From Sipunculus nudus (lineage: Eukaryota > Annelida > Sipuncula > Golfingiida > Sipunculidae), in assembly GCA_026874595.1 (NCBI GenBank), contig CM049319.1:68103917-68167916 (forward strand): a stretch of DNA of 64,000 bases, given 5' to 3'. The position numbers and the translations under genes are program-made. The notes below the pieces were generated by a model. The model did no database searches, was not told where the DNA came from, and saw nothing but the letters and a program-made list of their open reading frames with translations. Of the stretch, positions 26,515 to 39,194 are shown piece after piece. The first letter of the stretch is position 1; each line of letters opens with the position of its first letter.

Positions 26515-29500
26515 CCGTTCCGCCGAGTAGAGCATAGGAAAGTGAACCTCGTATATGAACCGTGCCACCGTGTAGAGCATAGGAAAGTGAACCTCGTTGT
26601 TGAACCGTGCCACCCTGTAGAGCATAGGAAAGTGAACCTCGTATATGAACCGTTCCGCCGAATAGAGCATAGGAAAGTGAACCTCGTATATGAACCCTGC
26701 CACCGTGTAGAGCATAGGAAAGTGAACCTCGTTGTTGAACCGTGCCACCCTGTAGAGCATAGGAGAGTGAACCTCGTATGTGAAACTTGCCGCCGTGTAG
26801 AGCATAGGAAAGTGAACCTCGTTGTTGAACCGTGCCACCGTGTAGAGCATATGAAAGTGAACCTCGTATATGAACCGTGCCACCCTGTAGAGCATAGGAA
26901 AATGAACCTCGTATAAGAACCGTGCCACCGAGTAGAGCATAGGAAAGTGAACCTCGTATATGAACCGTTCAGCCATGTAGAGCATAGGAGAGTGAACCTC
27001 GTATGTGAACCGTGCCGCCGTGTAGAGCATAGGAAAGTGAACCTCGTATATGAACCGTTCAGCCATGTAGAGCATAGGAGAGTGAACCTCGTATGTGAAC
27101 CGTGCCGCCGTGTAGAGCATAGGAAAGTGAACCTCGTATATGAACCGTTCAGCCATGTAGAGCATAGGAGAGTGAACCTTGTATATGAACCGTGCCGCCA
27201 TGTAGAGATTAGGAAAGTGAACCTCGTATATGAACCGTTCCGCCGAGTAGAGCATAGGAAAGTGAACCTCGTATATGAACCGTGCCACCGAGTAGAGCAT
27301 AGGAAAGTGAACCTCGTATATGAACCGTGCCGCCGTGTAGAGCATAGGAAAGTGAACCTCGTATATGAACCGTGCCACCGAGTAGAGCATAGGAAAGTGA
27401 ACCTCGTATATGAACCGTGCCACCGAGTAGAGCATAGGAAAGTGAATCTCGTTGTTGAACCGTGCCGCCGTGTAGAGGATATGAAAGTGAACCTCGTATA
27501 TGAACCGTGCCGCCGTGTAGAGGATATGAAAGTGACTCGTATATGAACCGTGCCACCGAGTAGAGCATAGGAAAGTGAACCTCGTATATGAACCGTTCAG
27601 CCATGTAGAGCATAGGAGAGTGAACCTCGTATGTGAACCGTGCCGCCCTGTAGAGCATAGGAAAGTGAACCTCATATATGAACCGTTCAGCCATGTAGAG
27701 CATAGGAAAGTGAATCCCGTTGTTGAACCGTGCCGCCGTGTAGAGGATATGAAAGTGAACCTCGTATGTGAACCGTGCCGCCGCGTAGAGGATATGAAAG
27801 TGAACCTCGTATATGAACCGTGCCACCGAGTAGAGCATAGGAAAGTGAACCTCGTATATGAACCGTTCAGCCATGTAGAGCATAGGAGAGTGAACCTCGT
27901 ATGTGAACCGTGCCGCCGTGTAGAGCATAGGAAAGTGAACCTCGTATATGAACCGTTCACCAATGTAGAGCATAGGAGAGGGAACCTCGTATATGAACCG
28001 TGCCGCCATGTAGAGATTAGGAAAGTGAACCTCGTATATGAACCGTTCCGCCGAGTAGAGCATAGGAAAGTGAACCTCGTATATGAACCGTGCCACCGTG
28101 TAGAGCATAGGAAAGTGAACCTCGTATATGAACCGTGCCACCCTGTAGAGCATAGGAAAGTGAACCTCGTATATGAACCGTGCCACCCTGTAGAGCATAG
28201 GAAAGTGAACCTCGTATATGAACCGTTCCGCCGAGTAGAGCATAGGAAAGTGAACCTCGTATATGAACCGTGCCACCGTGTAGAGCATAGGAAAGTGAAC
28301 CTCGTTGTTGAACCGTGCCACCGAGTAGAGCATAGGAAAGTGAACCTCGTTCTCAAACCATTCCGCCATGTAAGGCAAAGGACACTGATTCTGGTTGTCG
28401 AACCGTGCCACCGAGTGGAGCATAGGAAAGTGAATCTCGTTGTTGAACCGTGCCGCCGTGTAGAGGATATGAAAGTGAACCTCGTATATGAACCGTGCCA
28501 CCGAGTAGAGCATAGGAGAGTGAATCTCGTTGTTGAACCGTGCCGCCGTGTAGAGGATATGAAAGTGAACCTCGTATGTGAACCGTGCCGCCGTGTAGAG
28601 GATATGAAAGTGAACCTCGTATATGAACCGTGCCACCGAGTAGAGCATAGGAAAGTGAACCTCGTATATGAACCGTTCAGCCATGTAGAGCATAGGAGAG
28701 TGAACCTCGTATGTGAACCGTTCAGCCATGTAGAGCATAGGAGAGTGAACCTCGTATGTGAACCGTACCGCCGTGTAGAGCATAGGAAAGTGAACCTCGT
28801 ATATGAACCGTTCAGCCATGAAGAGCATAGGAGAGTGAACCTCGTATATGAACCGTGCCGCCATGTAGAGCATAGGAAAGTGAACCTCGTATATTAACCG
28901 TTCCGCCGAGTAGAGCATAGGAAAGTGAACCTCGTATATGAACCGTGCCACCGTGTAGAGCATAGGAAAGTGAACCTCGTTGTTGAACCGTGCCACCCTG
29001 TAGAGCATAGGAAAGTGAACCTCGTATATGAACCGTTCCGCCGAATAGAGCATAGGAAAGTGAACCTCGTATATGAACCGTGCCACCGTGTAGAGCATAG
29101 GAAAGTGAACCTCGTTGTTGAACCGTGCCACCCTGTAGAGCATAGGAAAGTGAACCTCGTATGTGAACCTTTCCGCCGTGTAGAGCATAGGAAAGTGAAC
29201 CTCGTTGTTGAACCGTGCCACCGTGTAGAGCATAGGAAAGTGAACCTCGTATATGAACCGTTCACCAATGTAGAGCATAGGAGAGTGAACCTCGTATATG
29301 AACCGTGCCGCCATGTAGAGATTAGGAAAGTGAACCTCGTATATGAACCGTTCCGCCGAGTAGAGCATAGGAAAGTGAACCTCGTATATGAACCGTGCCA
29401 CCGTGTAGAGCATAGGAAAGTGAACCTCGTATATGAACCGTGCTACCCTGTAGAGCATAGGAAAGTGAACCTCGTATATGAACCGTGCCACCCTGTAGAG

Positions 29501-32500
29501 CATAGGAAAGTGAACCTCGTATATGAACCGTTCCGCCGAGTAGAGCATAGGAAAGTGAACCTCGTATATGAACCGTGCCACCGTGTAGAGCATAGGAAAG
29601 TGAACCTCGTTGTTGAACCGTGCCACCGAGTAGAGCATAGGAAAGTGAACCTCGTTCTCAAACCATTCCGCCATGTAAGGCAAAGGACACTGATTCTGGT
29701 TGTCGAACCGTGCCACCGAGTGGAGCATAGGAAATTGAATCTCGTTGTTGAACCGTGCCGCCGTGTAGAGGATATGAAATTCCTCGTATATGAACCGTGC
29801 CACCGAGTAGAGCATAGGAGAGTGAATCTCGTTGTTGAACCGTGCCGCCGTGTAGAGGATATGAAAGTGAACCTCGTATGTGAACCGTGCCGCCGTGTAG
29901 AGGATATGAAAGTGAACCTCGTATATGAACCGTGCCACCGAGTAGAGCATAGGAAAGTGAACCTCGTATATGAACCGTTCAGCCATGTAGAGCATAGGAG
30001 AGTGAACCTCGTATGTGAACCGTGCCGCCCTGTAGAGCATAGGAAAGTGAACCTCGTATATGAACCGTTCAGCCATGTAGAGCATAGGAGAGTGAACCTC
30101 GTATGTGAACCGTGCCGCCGTGTAGAGCATAGGAAAGTGAACCTCGTATATGAACCGTTCAGCCATGAAGAGCATAGGAGAGTGAACTTCGTATATGAAC
30201 ATTGCCGCCATGTAGAGCATAGGAAAATGAACCTCGTATATTAACCGTTCCGCCGAGTAGAGCATAGGAAAGTGAACCTCGTATATGAACCGTGCCACCG
30301 TGTAGAGCATAGGAAAGTGAACCTCGTTGTTGAACCGTGCCACCCTGTAGAGCATAGGAAAGTGAACCTCGTATATGAACCGTTCCGCCGAATAGAGCAT
30401 AGGAAAGTGAACCTCGTATATGAACCGTGCCACCGTGTAGAGCATAGGAAAGTGAACCTCGTTGTTGAACCGTGCCACCCTGTAGAGCATAGGAAAGTGA
30501 ACCTCGTATGTGAACCTTTCCGCCGTGTAGAGCATAGGAAAGTGAACCTCGTTGTTGAACCGTGCCACCGTGTAGAGCATATGAAAGTGAACCTCGTATA
30601 TGAACCGTGCCACCCTGTAGAGCATAGGAAAATGAACCTCGTATAAGAACCGTGCCACCGAGTAGAGCATAGGAAAGTGAACCTCGTATATGAACCGTTC
30701 AGCCATGTAGAGCATAGGAGAGTGAACCTCGTATGTGAACCGTGCCGCCGTGTAGAGCATAGGAAAGTGAACCTCGTATATGAACCGTTCAGCCATGTAG
30801 AGCATAGCAGAGTGAACCTCGTATGTGAACCGTGCCGCCGTGTAGAGCATAGGAAAGTGAACCTCGTTGTTGAACCGTGCCACCCTGTAGAGCATAGGAA
30901 AGTGAACCTCGTATATGAACCGTTCCGCCGAGTAGAGCATAGGAAAGTGAACCTCGTATATGAACCGTGCCACCGAGTAGAGCATAGGAAAGTGAACCTC
31001 GTTGTTGAACCGTGCCACCGAGTAGAGCATAGGTAAGTGAACCTCGTTCTTAAACCATTCCGCCATGTAAGGCAGAGGACAGTGAATCTGGTTGTCGAAC
31101 CGTGCCGCCGTGTAGAGCATAGGAAAGTGAATCTCGTTGTTGAACCGTGCCGCCGTGTAGAGGATATGAAAGTGAACCTCGTATATGAACCGTGCCACCG
31201 AGTAGAGCATAGGAGAGTGAATCTCGTTGTTGAACCGTGCCGCCGTGTAGAGGATATGAAAGTGAACCTCGTATGTGAACCGTGCCACCGTGTAGAGCAT
31301 AGGAAAGTGAACCTCGTATATGAACCGTTCAGCCATGTAGAGCATAGGAGAGTGAACCTCGTATGTGAACCGTGCCACCGTGTAGAGCATAGGAAAGTGA
31401 ACCTCGTATATGAACCGTTCAGCCATGAAGAGCATAGGAGAGTGAACCTCGTATATGAACAGTGCCGCCATGTAGAGCATAGGAAAGTGAACCTCGTATA
31501 TTAACCGTTCCGCCGAGTAGAGCATAGGAAAGTGAACCTCGTATCTGAACCGTGCCACCGTGTAGAGCATAGGAAAGTGAACCTCGTTGTTGAACCGTGC
31601 CACCCTGTAGAGCATAGGAAAGTGAACCTCGTATATGAACCGTTCCGCCGAATAGAGCATAGGAAAGTGATCCTCGTATATGAACCCTGCCACCGTGTAG
31701 AGCATAGGAAAGTGAACCTCGTTGTTGAACCGTGCCACCCTGTAGAGCATAGGAGAGTGAACCTCGTATGTGAACCTTGCCGCCGTGTAGAGCATAGGAA
31801 ATTGAACCTCGTTGTTGAACCGTGCCACCGTGTAGAGCATAGGAAAGTGAACCTCTTATATGAACCGTGCCCCCCTGTAGTGCATAGGAAAATGAACCTC
31901 GTATATGAACCGTGCCACCGAGTAGAGCATAGGAAAGTGAACCTCGTATATGAACCGTTCAGCCATGTAGAGCATAGGAGAGTGAACCTCGTATGTGAAC
32001 CGTGCCGCCGTGTAGAGCATAGGAGAGTGAACCTCGTATGTGAATCGTGCCGCCGTGTAGAGGATATTAAAGTGAACCTCGTTGTTGAACCGTGCCACCG
32101 AGTAGAGGATATGAAAGTGAACCTCGTATGTGAACCGTGCCGCCGTGTAGAGGATATGAAAGTGAACCTCGTATATGAACCGTGCCACCGAGTAGAGCAT
32201 AGGAAAGTGAATCTCGTTGTTGAACCGTGCCGCCGTGTAGAGGATATGAAAGTGAACCTCGTATGTGAACCGTGCCACCGAGTAGAGCATAGGAAAGTCA
32301 ATCTCGTTGTTGAACCGTGCCACCCTGTAGAGCATAGGAAAGTGAACCTCGTATATGAACCGTGCCAGCCTGTAGAGCATAGGAAAGTGAACCTCGTATA
32401 TGAACCGTTCCGCCGAGTAGAGCATAGGAAAGTGAACCTCGTATATGAACCGTGCCACCGTGTAGAGCATAGGAAAGTGAACCTCGTTGTTGAACCGTGC

Positions 32501-33124
32501 CACCGAGTAGAGCATAGGAAAGTGAACCTCGTTCTCAAACCATTCCGCCATGTAAGGCAGAGGACACTGAATCTGGTTGTCGAACCGTGCCACCGAGTGG
32601 AGCATAGGAAAGTGAATCTCGTTGTTGAACAGTGCCGCCGTGTAGAGGATATGAAAGTGAACCTCGTATATGAACCGTGCCACCGAGTAGAGCATAGGAG
32701 AGTGAATCTCGTTGTTGAACCGTGCCGCCGTGTAGAGGATATGAAAGTGAACCTCGTATGTGAACCGTGCCGCCGTGTAGAGGATATGAAAGTGAACCTC
32801 GTATATGAACCGTGCCACCGAGTAGAGCATAGGAAAGTGAACCTCGTATATGAACCGTTCAGCCATGTAGAGCATAGGAGAGTGAACCTCGTATGTGAAC
32901 CGTGCCGCCGTGTAGAGCATAGGAAAGTGAACCTCGTATATGAACCGTTCAGCCATGTAGAGCATAGGAGAGTGAACCTCGTATGTGAACCGTGCCGCCG
33001 TGTAGAGCATAGGAAAGTGAACCTCGTATATGAACCGTTCAGCCATGAAGAGCATAGGAGAGTGAACCTCGTATATGAACAGTGCCGCCATGTGAATCAT
33101 AGGAAAGTGAACCTCGTATATTAA
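26515..33124. repeat. Array segment A' (second copy of A)
   Basis: Landmarks match A'' at a fixed offset of 6,655 bp (148 units minus 5 bp). These are marker units at 28349, 29654 and 31046 against 35004, 36309 and 37701, and stop variants at about 28892, 30239 and 31499 against 35547, 36894 and 38154. The 2-bp deletion at about 27534 and the 3-bp deletion at about 29780 are both present again in A''. The end, about 32325-33124, was replaced by X-type units that include a marker at 32531, so A' is longer than A'' there. Confidence 0.85.
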
Positions 33125-36100
33125 CCGTTCCGCCGAGTAGAGCATAGGAAAGTGAACCTCGTATATGAACCGTGCCACCGTGTAGAGCATAGGAAAGTGA
33201 ACCTCGTTGTTGAACCGTGCCACCCTGTAGAGCATAGGAAAGTGAACCTCGTATATGAACCGTTCCGCCGAATAGAGCATAGGAAAGTGAACCTCGTATA
33301 TGAACCCTGCCACCGTGTAGAGCATAGGAAAGTGAACCTCGTTGTTGAACCGTGCCACCCTGTAGAGCATAGGAGAGTGAACCTCGTATGTGAACCTTGC
33401 CGCCGTGTAGAGCATAGGAAAGTGAACCTCGTTGTTGAACCGTGCCACCGTGTAGAGCATATGAAAGTGAACCTCGTATATGAACCGTGCCACCCTGTAG
33501 AGCATAGGAAAATGAACCTCGTATAAGAAAAGTGCCACCGAGTAGAGCATAGGAAAGTGAACCTCGTATATGAACCGTTCAGCCATGTAGAGCATAGGAG
33601 AGTGAACCTCGTATGTGAACCGTGCCGCCGTGTAGAGCATAGGAAAGTGAACCTCGTATATGAACCGTTCAGCCATGTAGAGCATAGGAGAGTGAACCTC
33701 GTATGTGAACCGTGCCGCCGTGTAGAGCATAGGAAAGTGAACCTCGTATATGAACCGTTCAGCCATGTAGAGCATAGGAGAGTGAACCTTGTATATGAAC
33801 CGTGCCGCCATGTAGAGATTAGGAAAGTGAACCTCGTATATGAACCGTTCCGCCGAGTAGAGCATAGGAAAGTGAACCTCGTATATGAACCGTGCCACCG
33901 AGTAGAGCATAGGAAAGTGAACCTCGTATATGAACCGTGCCGCCGTGTAGAGCATAGGAAAGTGAACCTCGTATATGAACCGTGCCACCGAGTAGAGCAT
34001 AGGAAAGTGAACCTCGTATATGAACCGTGCCACCGAGTAGAGCATAGGAAAGTGAACCTCGTATATGAACCGTGCCACCGAGTAGAGCATAGGAAAGTGA
34101 ATCTCGTTGTTGAACCGTGCCGCCGTGTAGAGGATATGAAAGTGAACCTCGTATATGAACCGTGCCGCCGTGTAGAGGATATGAAAGTGACTCGTATATG
34201 AACCGTGCCACCGAGTAGAGCATAGGAAAGTGAACCTCGTATATGAACCGTTCAGCCATGTAGAGCATAGGAGAGTGAACCTCGTATGTGAACCGTGCCG
34301 CCCTGTAGAGCATAGGAAAGTGAACCTCATATATGAACCGTTCAGCCATGTAGAGCATAGGAAAGTGAATCCCGTTGTTGAACCGTGCCGCCGTGTAGAG
34401 GATATGAAAGTGAACCTCGTATGTGAACCGTGCCGCCGCGTAGAGGATATGAAAGTGAACCTCGTATATGAACCGTGCCACCGAGTAGAGCATAGGAAAG
34501 TGAACCTCGTATATGAACCGTTCAGCCATGTAGAGCATAGGAGAGTGAACCTCGTATGTGAACCGTGCCGCCGTGTAGAGCATAGGAAAGTGAACCTCGT
34601 ATATGAACCGTTCACCAATGGAGAGCATAGGAGAGGGAACCTCGTATATGAACCGTGCCGCCATGTAGAGATTAGGAAAGTGAACCTCGTATATGAACCG
34701 TTCCGCCGAGTAGAGCATAGGAAAGTGAACCTCGTATATGAACCGTGCCACCGTGTAGAGCATAGGAAAGTGAACCTCGTATATGAACCGTGCCACCCTG
34801 TAGAGCATAGGAAAGTGAACCTCGTATATGAACCGTGCCACCCTGTAGAGCATAGGAAAGTGAACCTCGTATATGAACCGTTCCGCCGAGTAGAGCATAG
34901 GAAAGTGAACCTCGTATATGAACCGTGCCACCGTGTAGAGCATAGGAAAGTGAACCTCGTTGTTGAACCGTGCCACCGAGTAGAGCATAGGAAAGTGAAC
35001 CTCGTTCTCAAACCATTCCGCCATGTAAGGCAAAGGACACTGATTCTGGTTGTCGAACCGTGCCACCGAGTGGAGCATAGGAAAGTGAATCTCGTTGTTG
35101 AACCGTGCCGCCGTGTAGAGGATATGAAAGTGAACCTCGTATATGAACCGTGCCACCGAGTAGAGCATAGGAGAGTGAATCTCGTTGTTGAACCGTGCCG
35201 CCGTGTAGAGGATATGAAAGTGAACCTCGTATGTGAACCGTGCCGCCGTGTAGAGGATATGAAAGTGAACCTCGTATATGAACCGTGCCACCGAGTAGAG
35301 CATAGGAAAGTGAACCTCGTATATGAACCGTTCAGCCATGTAGAGCATAGGAGAGTGAACCTCGTATGTGAACCGTTCAGCCATGTAGAGCATAGGAGAG
35401 TGAACCTCGTATGTGAACCGTGCCGCCGTGTAGAGCATAGGAAAGTGAACCTCGTATATGAACCGTTCAGCCATGAAGAGCATAGGAGAGTGAACCTCGT
35501 ATATGAACCGTGCCGCCATGTAGAGCATAGGAAAGTGAACCTCGTATATTAACCGTTCCGCCGAGTAGAGCATAGGAAAGTGAACCTCGTATATGAACCG
35601 TGCCACCGTGTAGAGCATAGGAAAGTGAACCTCGTTGTTGAACCGTGCCACCCTGTAGAGCAAAGGAAAGTGAACCTCGTATATGAACCGTTCCGCCGAA
35701 TAGAGCATAGGAAAGTGAACCTCGTATATGAACCGTGCCACCGTGTAGAGCATAGGAAAGTGAACCTCGTTGTTGAACCGTGCCACCCTGTAGAGCATAG
35801 GAAAGTGAACCTCGCATGTGAACCTTTCCGCCGTGTAGAGCATAGGAAAGTGAACCTCGTTGTTGAACCGTGCCACCGTGTAGAGCATAGGAAAGTGAAC
35901 CTCGTATATGAACCGTTCACCAATGTAGAGCATAGGAGAGTGAACCTCGTATATGAACCGTGCCGCCATGTAGAGATTAGGAAAGTGAACCTCGTATATG
36001 AACCGTTCCGCCGAGTAGAGCATAGGAAAGTGAACCTCGTATATGAACCGTGCCACCGTGTAGAGCATAGGAAAGTGAACCTCGTATATGAACCGTGCCA

Positions 36101-39100
36101 CCCTGTAGAGCATAGGAAAGTGAACCTCGTATATGAACCGTGCCACCCTGTAGAGCATAGGAAAGTGAACCTCGTATATGAACCGTTCCGCCGAGTAGAG
36201 CATAGGAAAGTGAACCTCGTATATGAACCGTGCCACCGTGTAGAGCATAGGAAAGTGAACCTCGTTGTTGAACCGTGCCACCGAGTAGAGCATAGGAAAG
36301 TGAACCTCGTTCTCAAACCATTCCGCCATGTAAGGCAAAGGACACTGATTCTGGTTGTCGAACCGTGCCACCGAGTGGAGCATAGGAAAGTGAATCTCGT
36401 TGTTGAACCGTGCCGCCGTGTAGAGGATATGAAATTCCTCGTATATGAACCGTGCCACCGAGTAGAGCATAGGAGAGTGAATCTCGTTGTTGAACCGTGC
36501 CGCCGTGTAGAGGATATGAAAGTGAACCTCGTATGTGAACCGTGCCGCCGTGTAGAGGATATGAAAGTGAACCTCGTATATGAACCGTGCCACCGAGTAG
36601 AGCATAGGAAAGTGAACCTCGTATATGAACCGTTCAGCCATGTAGAGCATAGGAGAGTGAACCTCGTATGTGAACCGTGCCGCCCTGTAGAGCATAGGAA
36701 AGTGAACCTCGTATATGAACCGTTCAGCCATGTAGAGCATAGGAGAGTGAACCTCGTATGTGAACCGTGCCGCCGTGTAGAGCATAGGAAAGTGAACCTC
36801 GTATATGAACCGTTCAGCCATGAAGAGCATAGGAGAGTGAACTTCGTATATGAACCGTGCCGCCATGTAGAGCATAGGAAAATGAACCTCGTATATTAAC
36901 CGTTCCGCCGAGTAGAGCATAGGAAAGTGAACCTCGTATATGAACCGTGCCACCGTGTAGAGCATAGGAAAGTGAACCTCGTTGTTGAACCGTGCCACCC
37001 TGTAGAGCATAGGAAAGTGAACCTCGTATATGAACCGTTCCGCCGAATAGAGCATAGGAAAGTGAACCTCGTATATGAACCGTGCCACCGTGTAGAGCAT
37101 AGGAAAGTGAACCTCGTTGTTGAACCGTGCCACCCTGTAGAGCATAGGAAAGTGAACCTCGTATGTGAACCTTTCCGCCGTGTAGAGCATAGGAAAGTGA
37201 ACCTCGTTGTTGAACCGTGCCACCGTGTAGAGCATATGAAAGTGAACCTCGTATATGAACCGTGCCACCCTGTAGAGCATAGGAAAATGAACCTCGTATA
37301 AGAACCGTGCCACCGAGTAGAGCATAGGAAAGTGAACCTCGTATATGAACCGTTCAGCCATGTAGAGCATAGGAGAGTGAACCTCGTATGTGAACCGTGC
37401 CGCCGTGTAGAGCATAGGAAAGTGAACCTCGTATATGAACCGTTCAGCCATGTAGAGCATAGCAGAGTGAACCTCGTATGTGAACCGTGCCGCCGTGTAG
37501 AGCATAGGAAAGTGAACCTCGTTGTTGAACCGTGCCACCCTGTAGAGCATAGGAAAGTGAACCTCGTATATGAACCGTTCCGTCGAGTAGAGCATAGGAA
37601 AGTGAACCTCGTATATGAACCGTGCCACCGAGTAGAGCATAGGAAAGTGAACCTCGTTGTTGAACCGTGCCACCGAGTAGAGCATAGGTAAGTGAACCTC
37701 GTTCTTAAACCATTCCGCCATGTAAGGCAGAGGACAGTGAATCTGGTTGTCGAACCGTGCCGCCGTGTAGAGCATAGGAAAGTGAATCTCGTTGTTGAAC
37801 CGTGCCGCCGTGTAGAGGATATGAAAGTGAACCTCGTATATGAACCGTGCCACCGAGTAGAGCATAGGAGAGTGAATCTCGTTGTTGAACCGTGCCGCCG
37901 TGTAGAGGATATGAAAGTGAACCTCGTATGTGAACCGTGCCACCGTGTAGAGCATAGGAAAGTGAACCTCGTATATGAACCGTTCAGCCATGTAGAGCAT
38001 AGGAGAGTGAACCTCGTATGTGAACCGTGCCACCGTGTAGAGCATAGGAAAGTGAACCTCGTATATGAACCGTTCAGCCATGAAGAGCATAGGAGAGTGA
38101 ACCTCGTATATGAACAGTGCCGCCATGTAGAGCATAGGAAAGTGAACCTCGTATATTAACCGTTCCGCCGAGTAGAGCATAGGAAAGTGAACCTCGTATC
38201 TGAACCGTGCCACCGTGTAGAGCATAGGAAAGTGAACCTCGTTGTTGAACCGTGCCACCCTGTAGAGCATAGGAAAGTGAACCTCGTATATGAACCGTTC
38301 CGCCGAATAGAGCATAGGAAAGTGAACCTCGTATATGAACCCTGCCACCGTGTAGAGCATAGGAAAGTGAACCTCGTTGTTGAACCGTGCCACCCTGTAG
38401 AGCATAGGAGAGTGAACCTCGTATGTGAACCTTGCCGCCGTGTAGAGCATAGGAAATTGAACCTCGTTGTTGAACCGTGCCACCGTGTAGAGCATAGGAA
38501 AGTGAACCTCTTATATGAACCGTGCCCCCCTGTAGTGCATAGGAAAATGAACCTCGTATATGAACCGTGCCACCGAGTAGAGCATAGGAAAGTGAACCTC
38601 GTATATGAACCGTTCAGCCATGTAGAGCATAGGAGAGTGAACCTCGTATGTGAACCGTGCCGCCGTGTAGAGCATAGGAGAGTGAACCTCGTATGTGAAC
38701 CGTGCCGCCGTGTAGAGGATATTAAAGTGAACCTCGTTGTTGAACCGTGCCACCGAGTAGAGGATATGAAAGTGAACCTCGTATGTGAACCGTGCCGCCT
38801 TGTGGAGGATATGAAAGTGAACCTCGTATATGAACCGTGCCACCGAGTAGAGCATAGGAAAGTGAATCTCGTTGTTGAACCGTGCCGCCGTGTAGAGGAT
38901 ATGAAAGTGAACCTCGTATGTGAACCGTGCCACCGAGTAGAGCATAGGAAAGTCAATCTCGTTGTTGAACCGTGCCACCCTGTCGAGCATAGGAAAGTGA
39001 ACCTCGTATATGAACCGTTCCGCCGAGTAGAGCATAGGAAAGTGAACCTCGTAAATGAACCGTGCCACCGTGTAGAGCATAGGCAAGTGAACCCCGTATA

Positions 39101-39194
39101 TGAACCGTTCAGCCATGAAGAGCATAGGAGAGTGAACCTCGTATATGAACAGTGCCGCCATGTAGAGCATAGGAAAATGAACCTCGTATATTAA
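33125..39194. repeat. Array segment A'' (third copy of A)
   Basis: This is the tandem neighbour of A' at an offset of 6,655 bp. It has one extra 45-bp unit at about 34036-34080, which explains why the offset is 6,610 bp left of that point. It carries the 2-bp deletion at about 34189 and the 3-bp deletion at about 36434. Its last part, to 39194, aligns with the end of A (13826) at an offset of 25,368 bp. A few private changes are visible, such as CAATGGAGAGC at about 34616 and GTAAATGAACC at about 39051. Confidence 0.85.
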
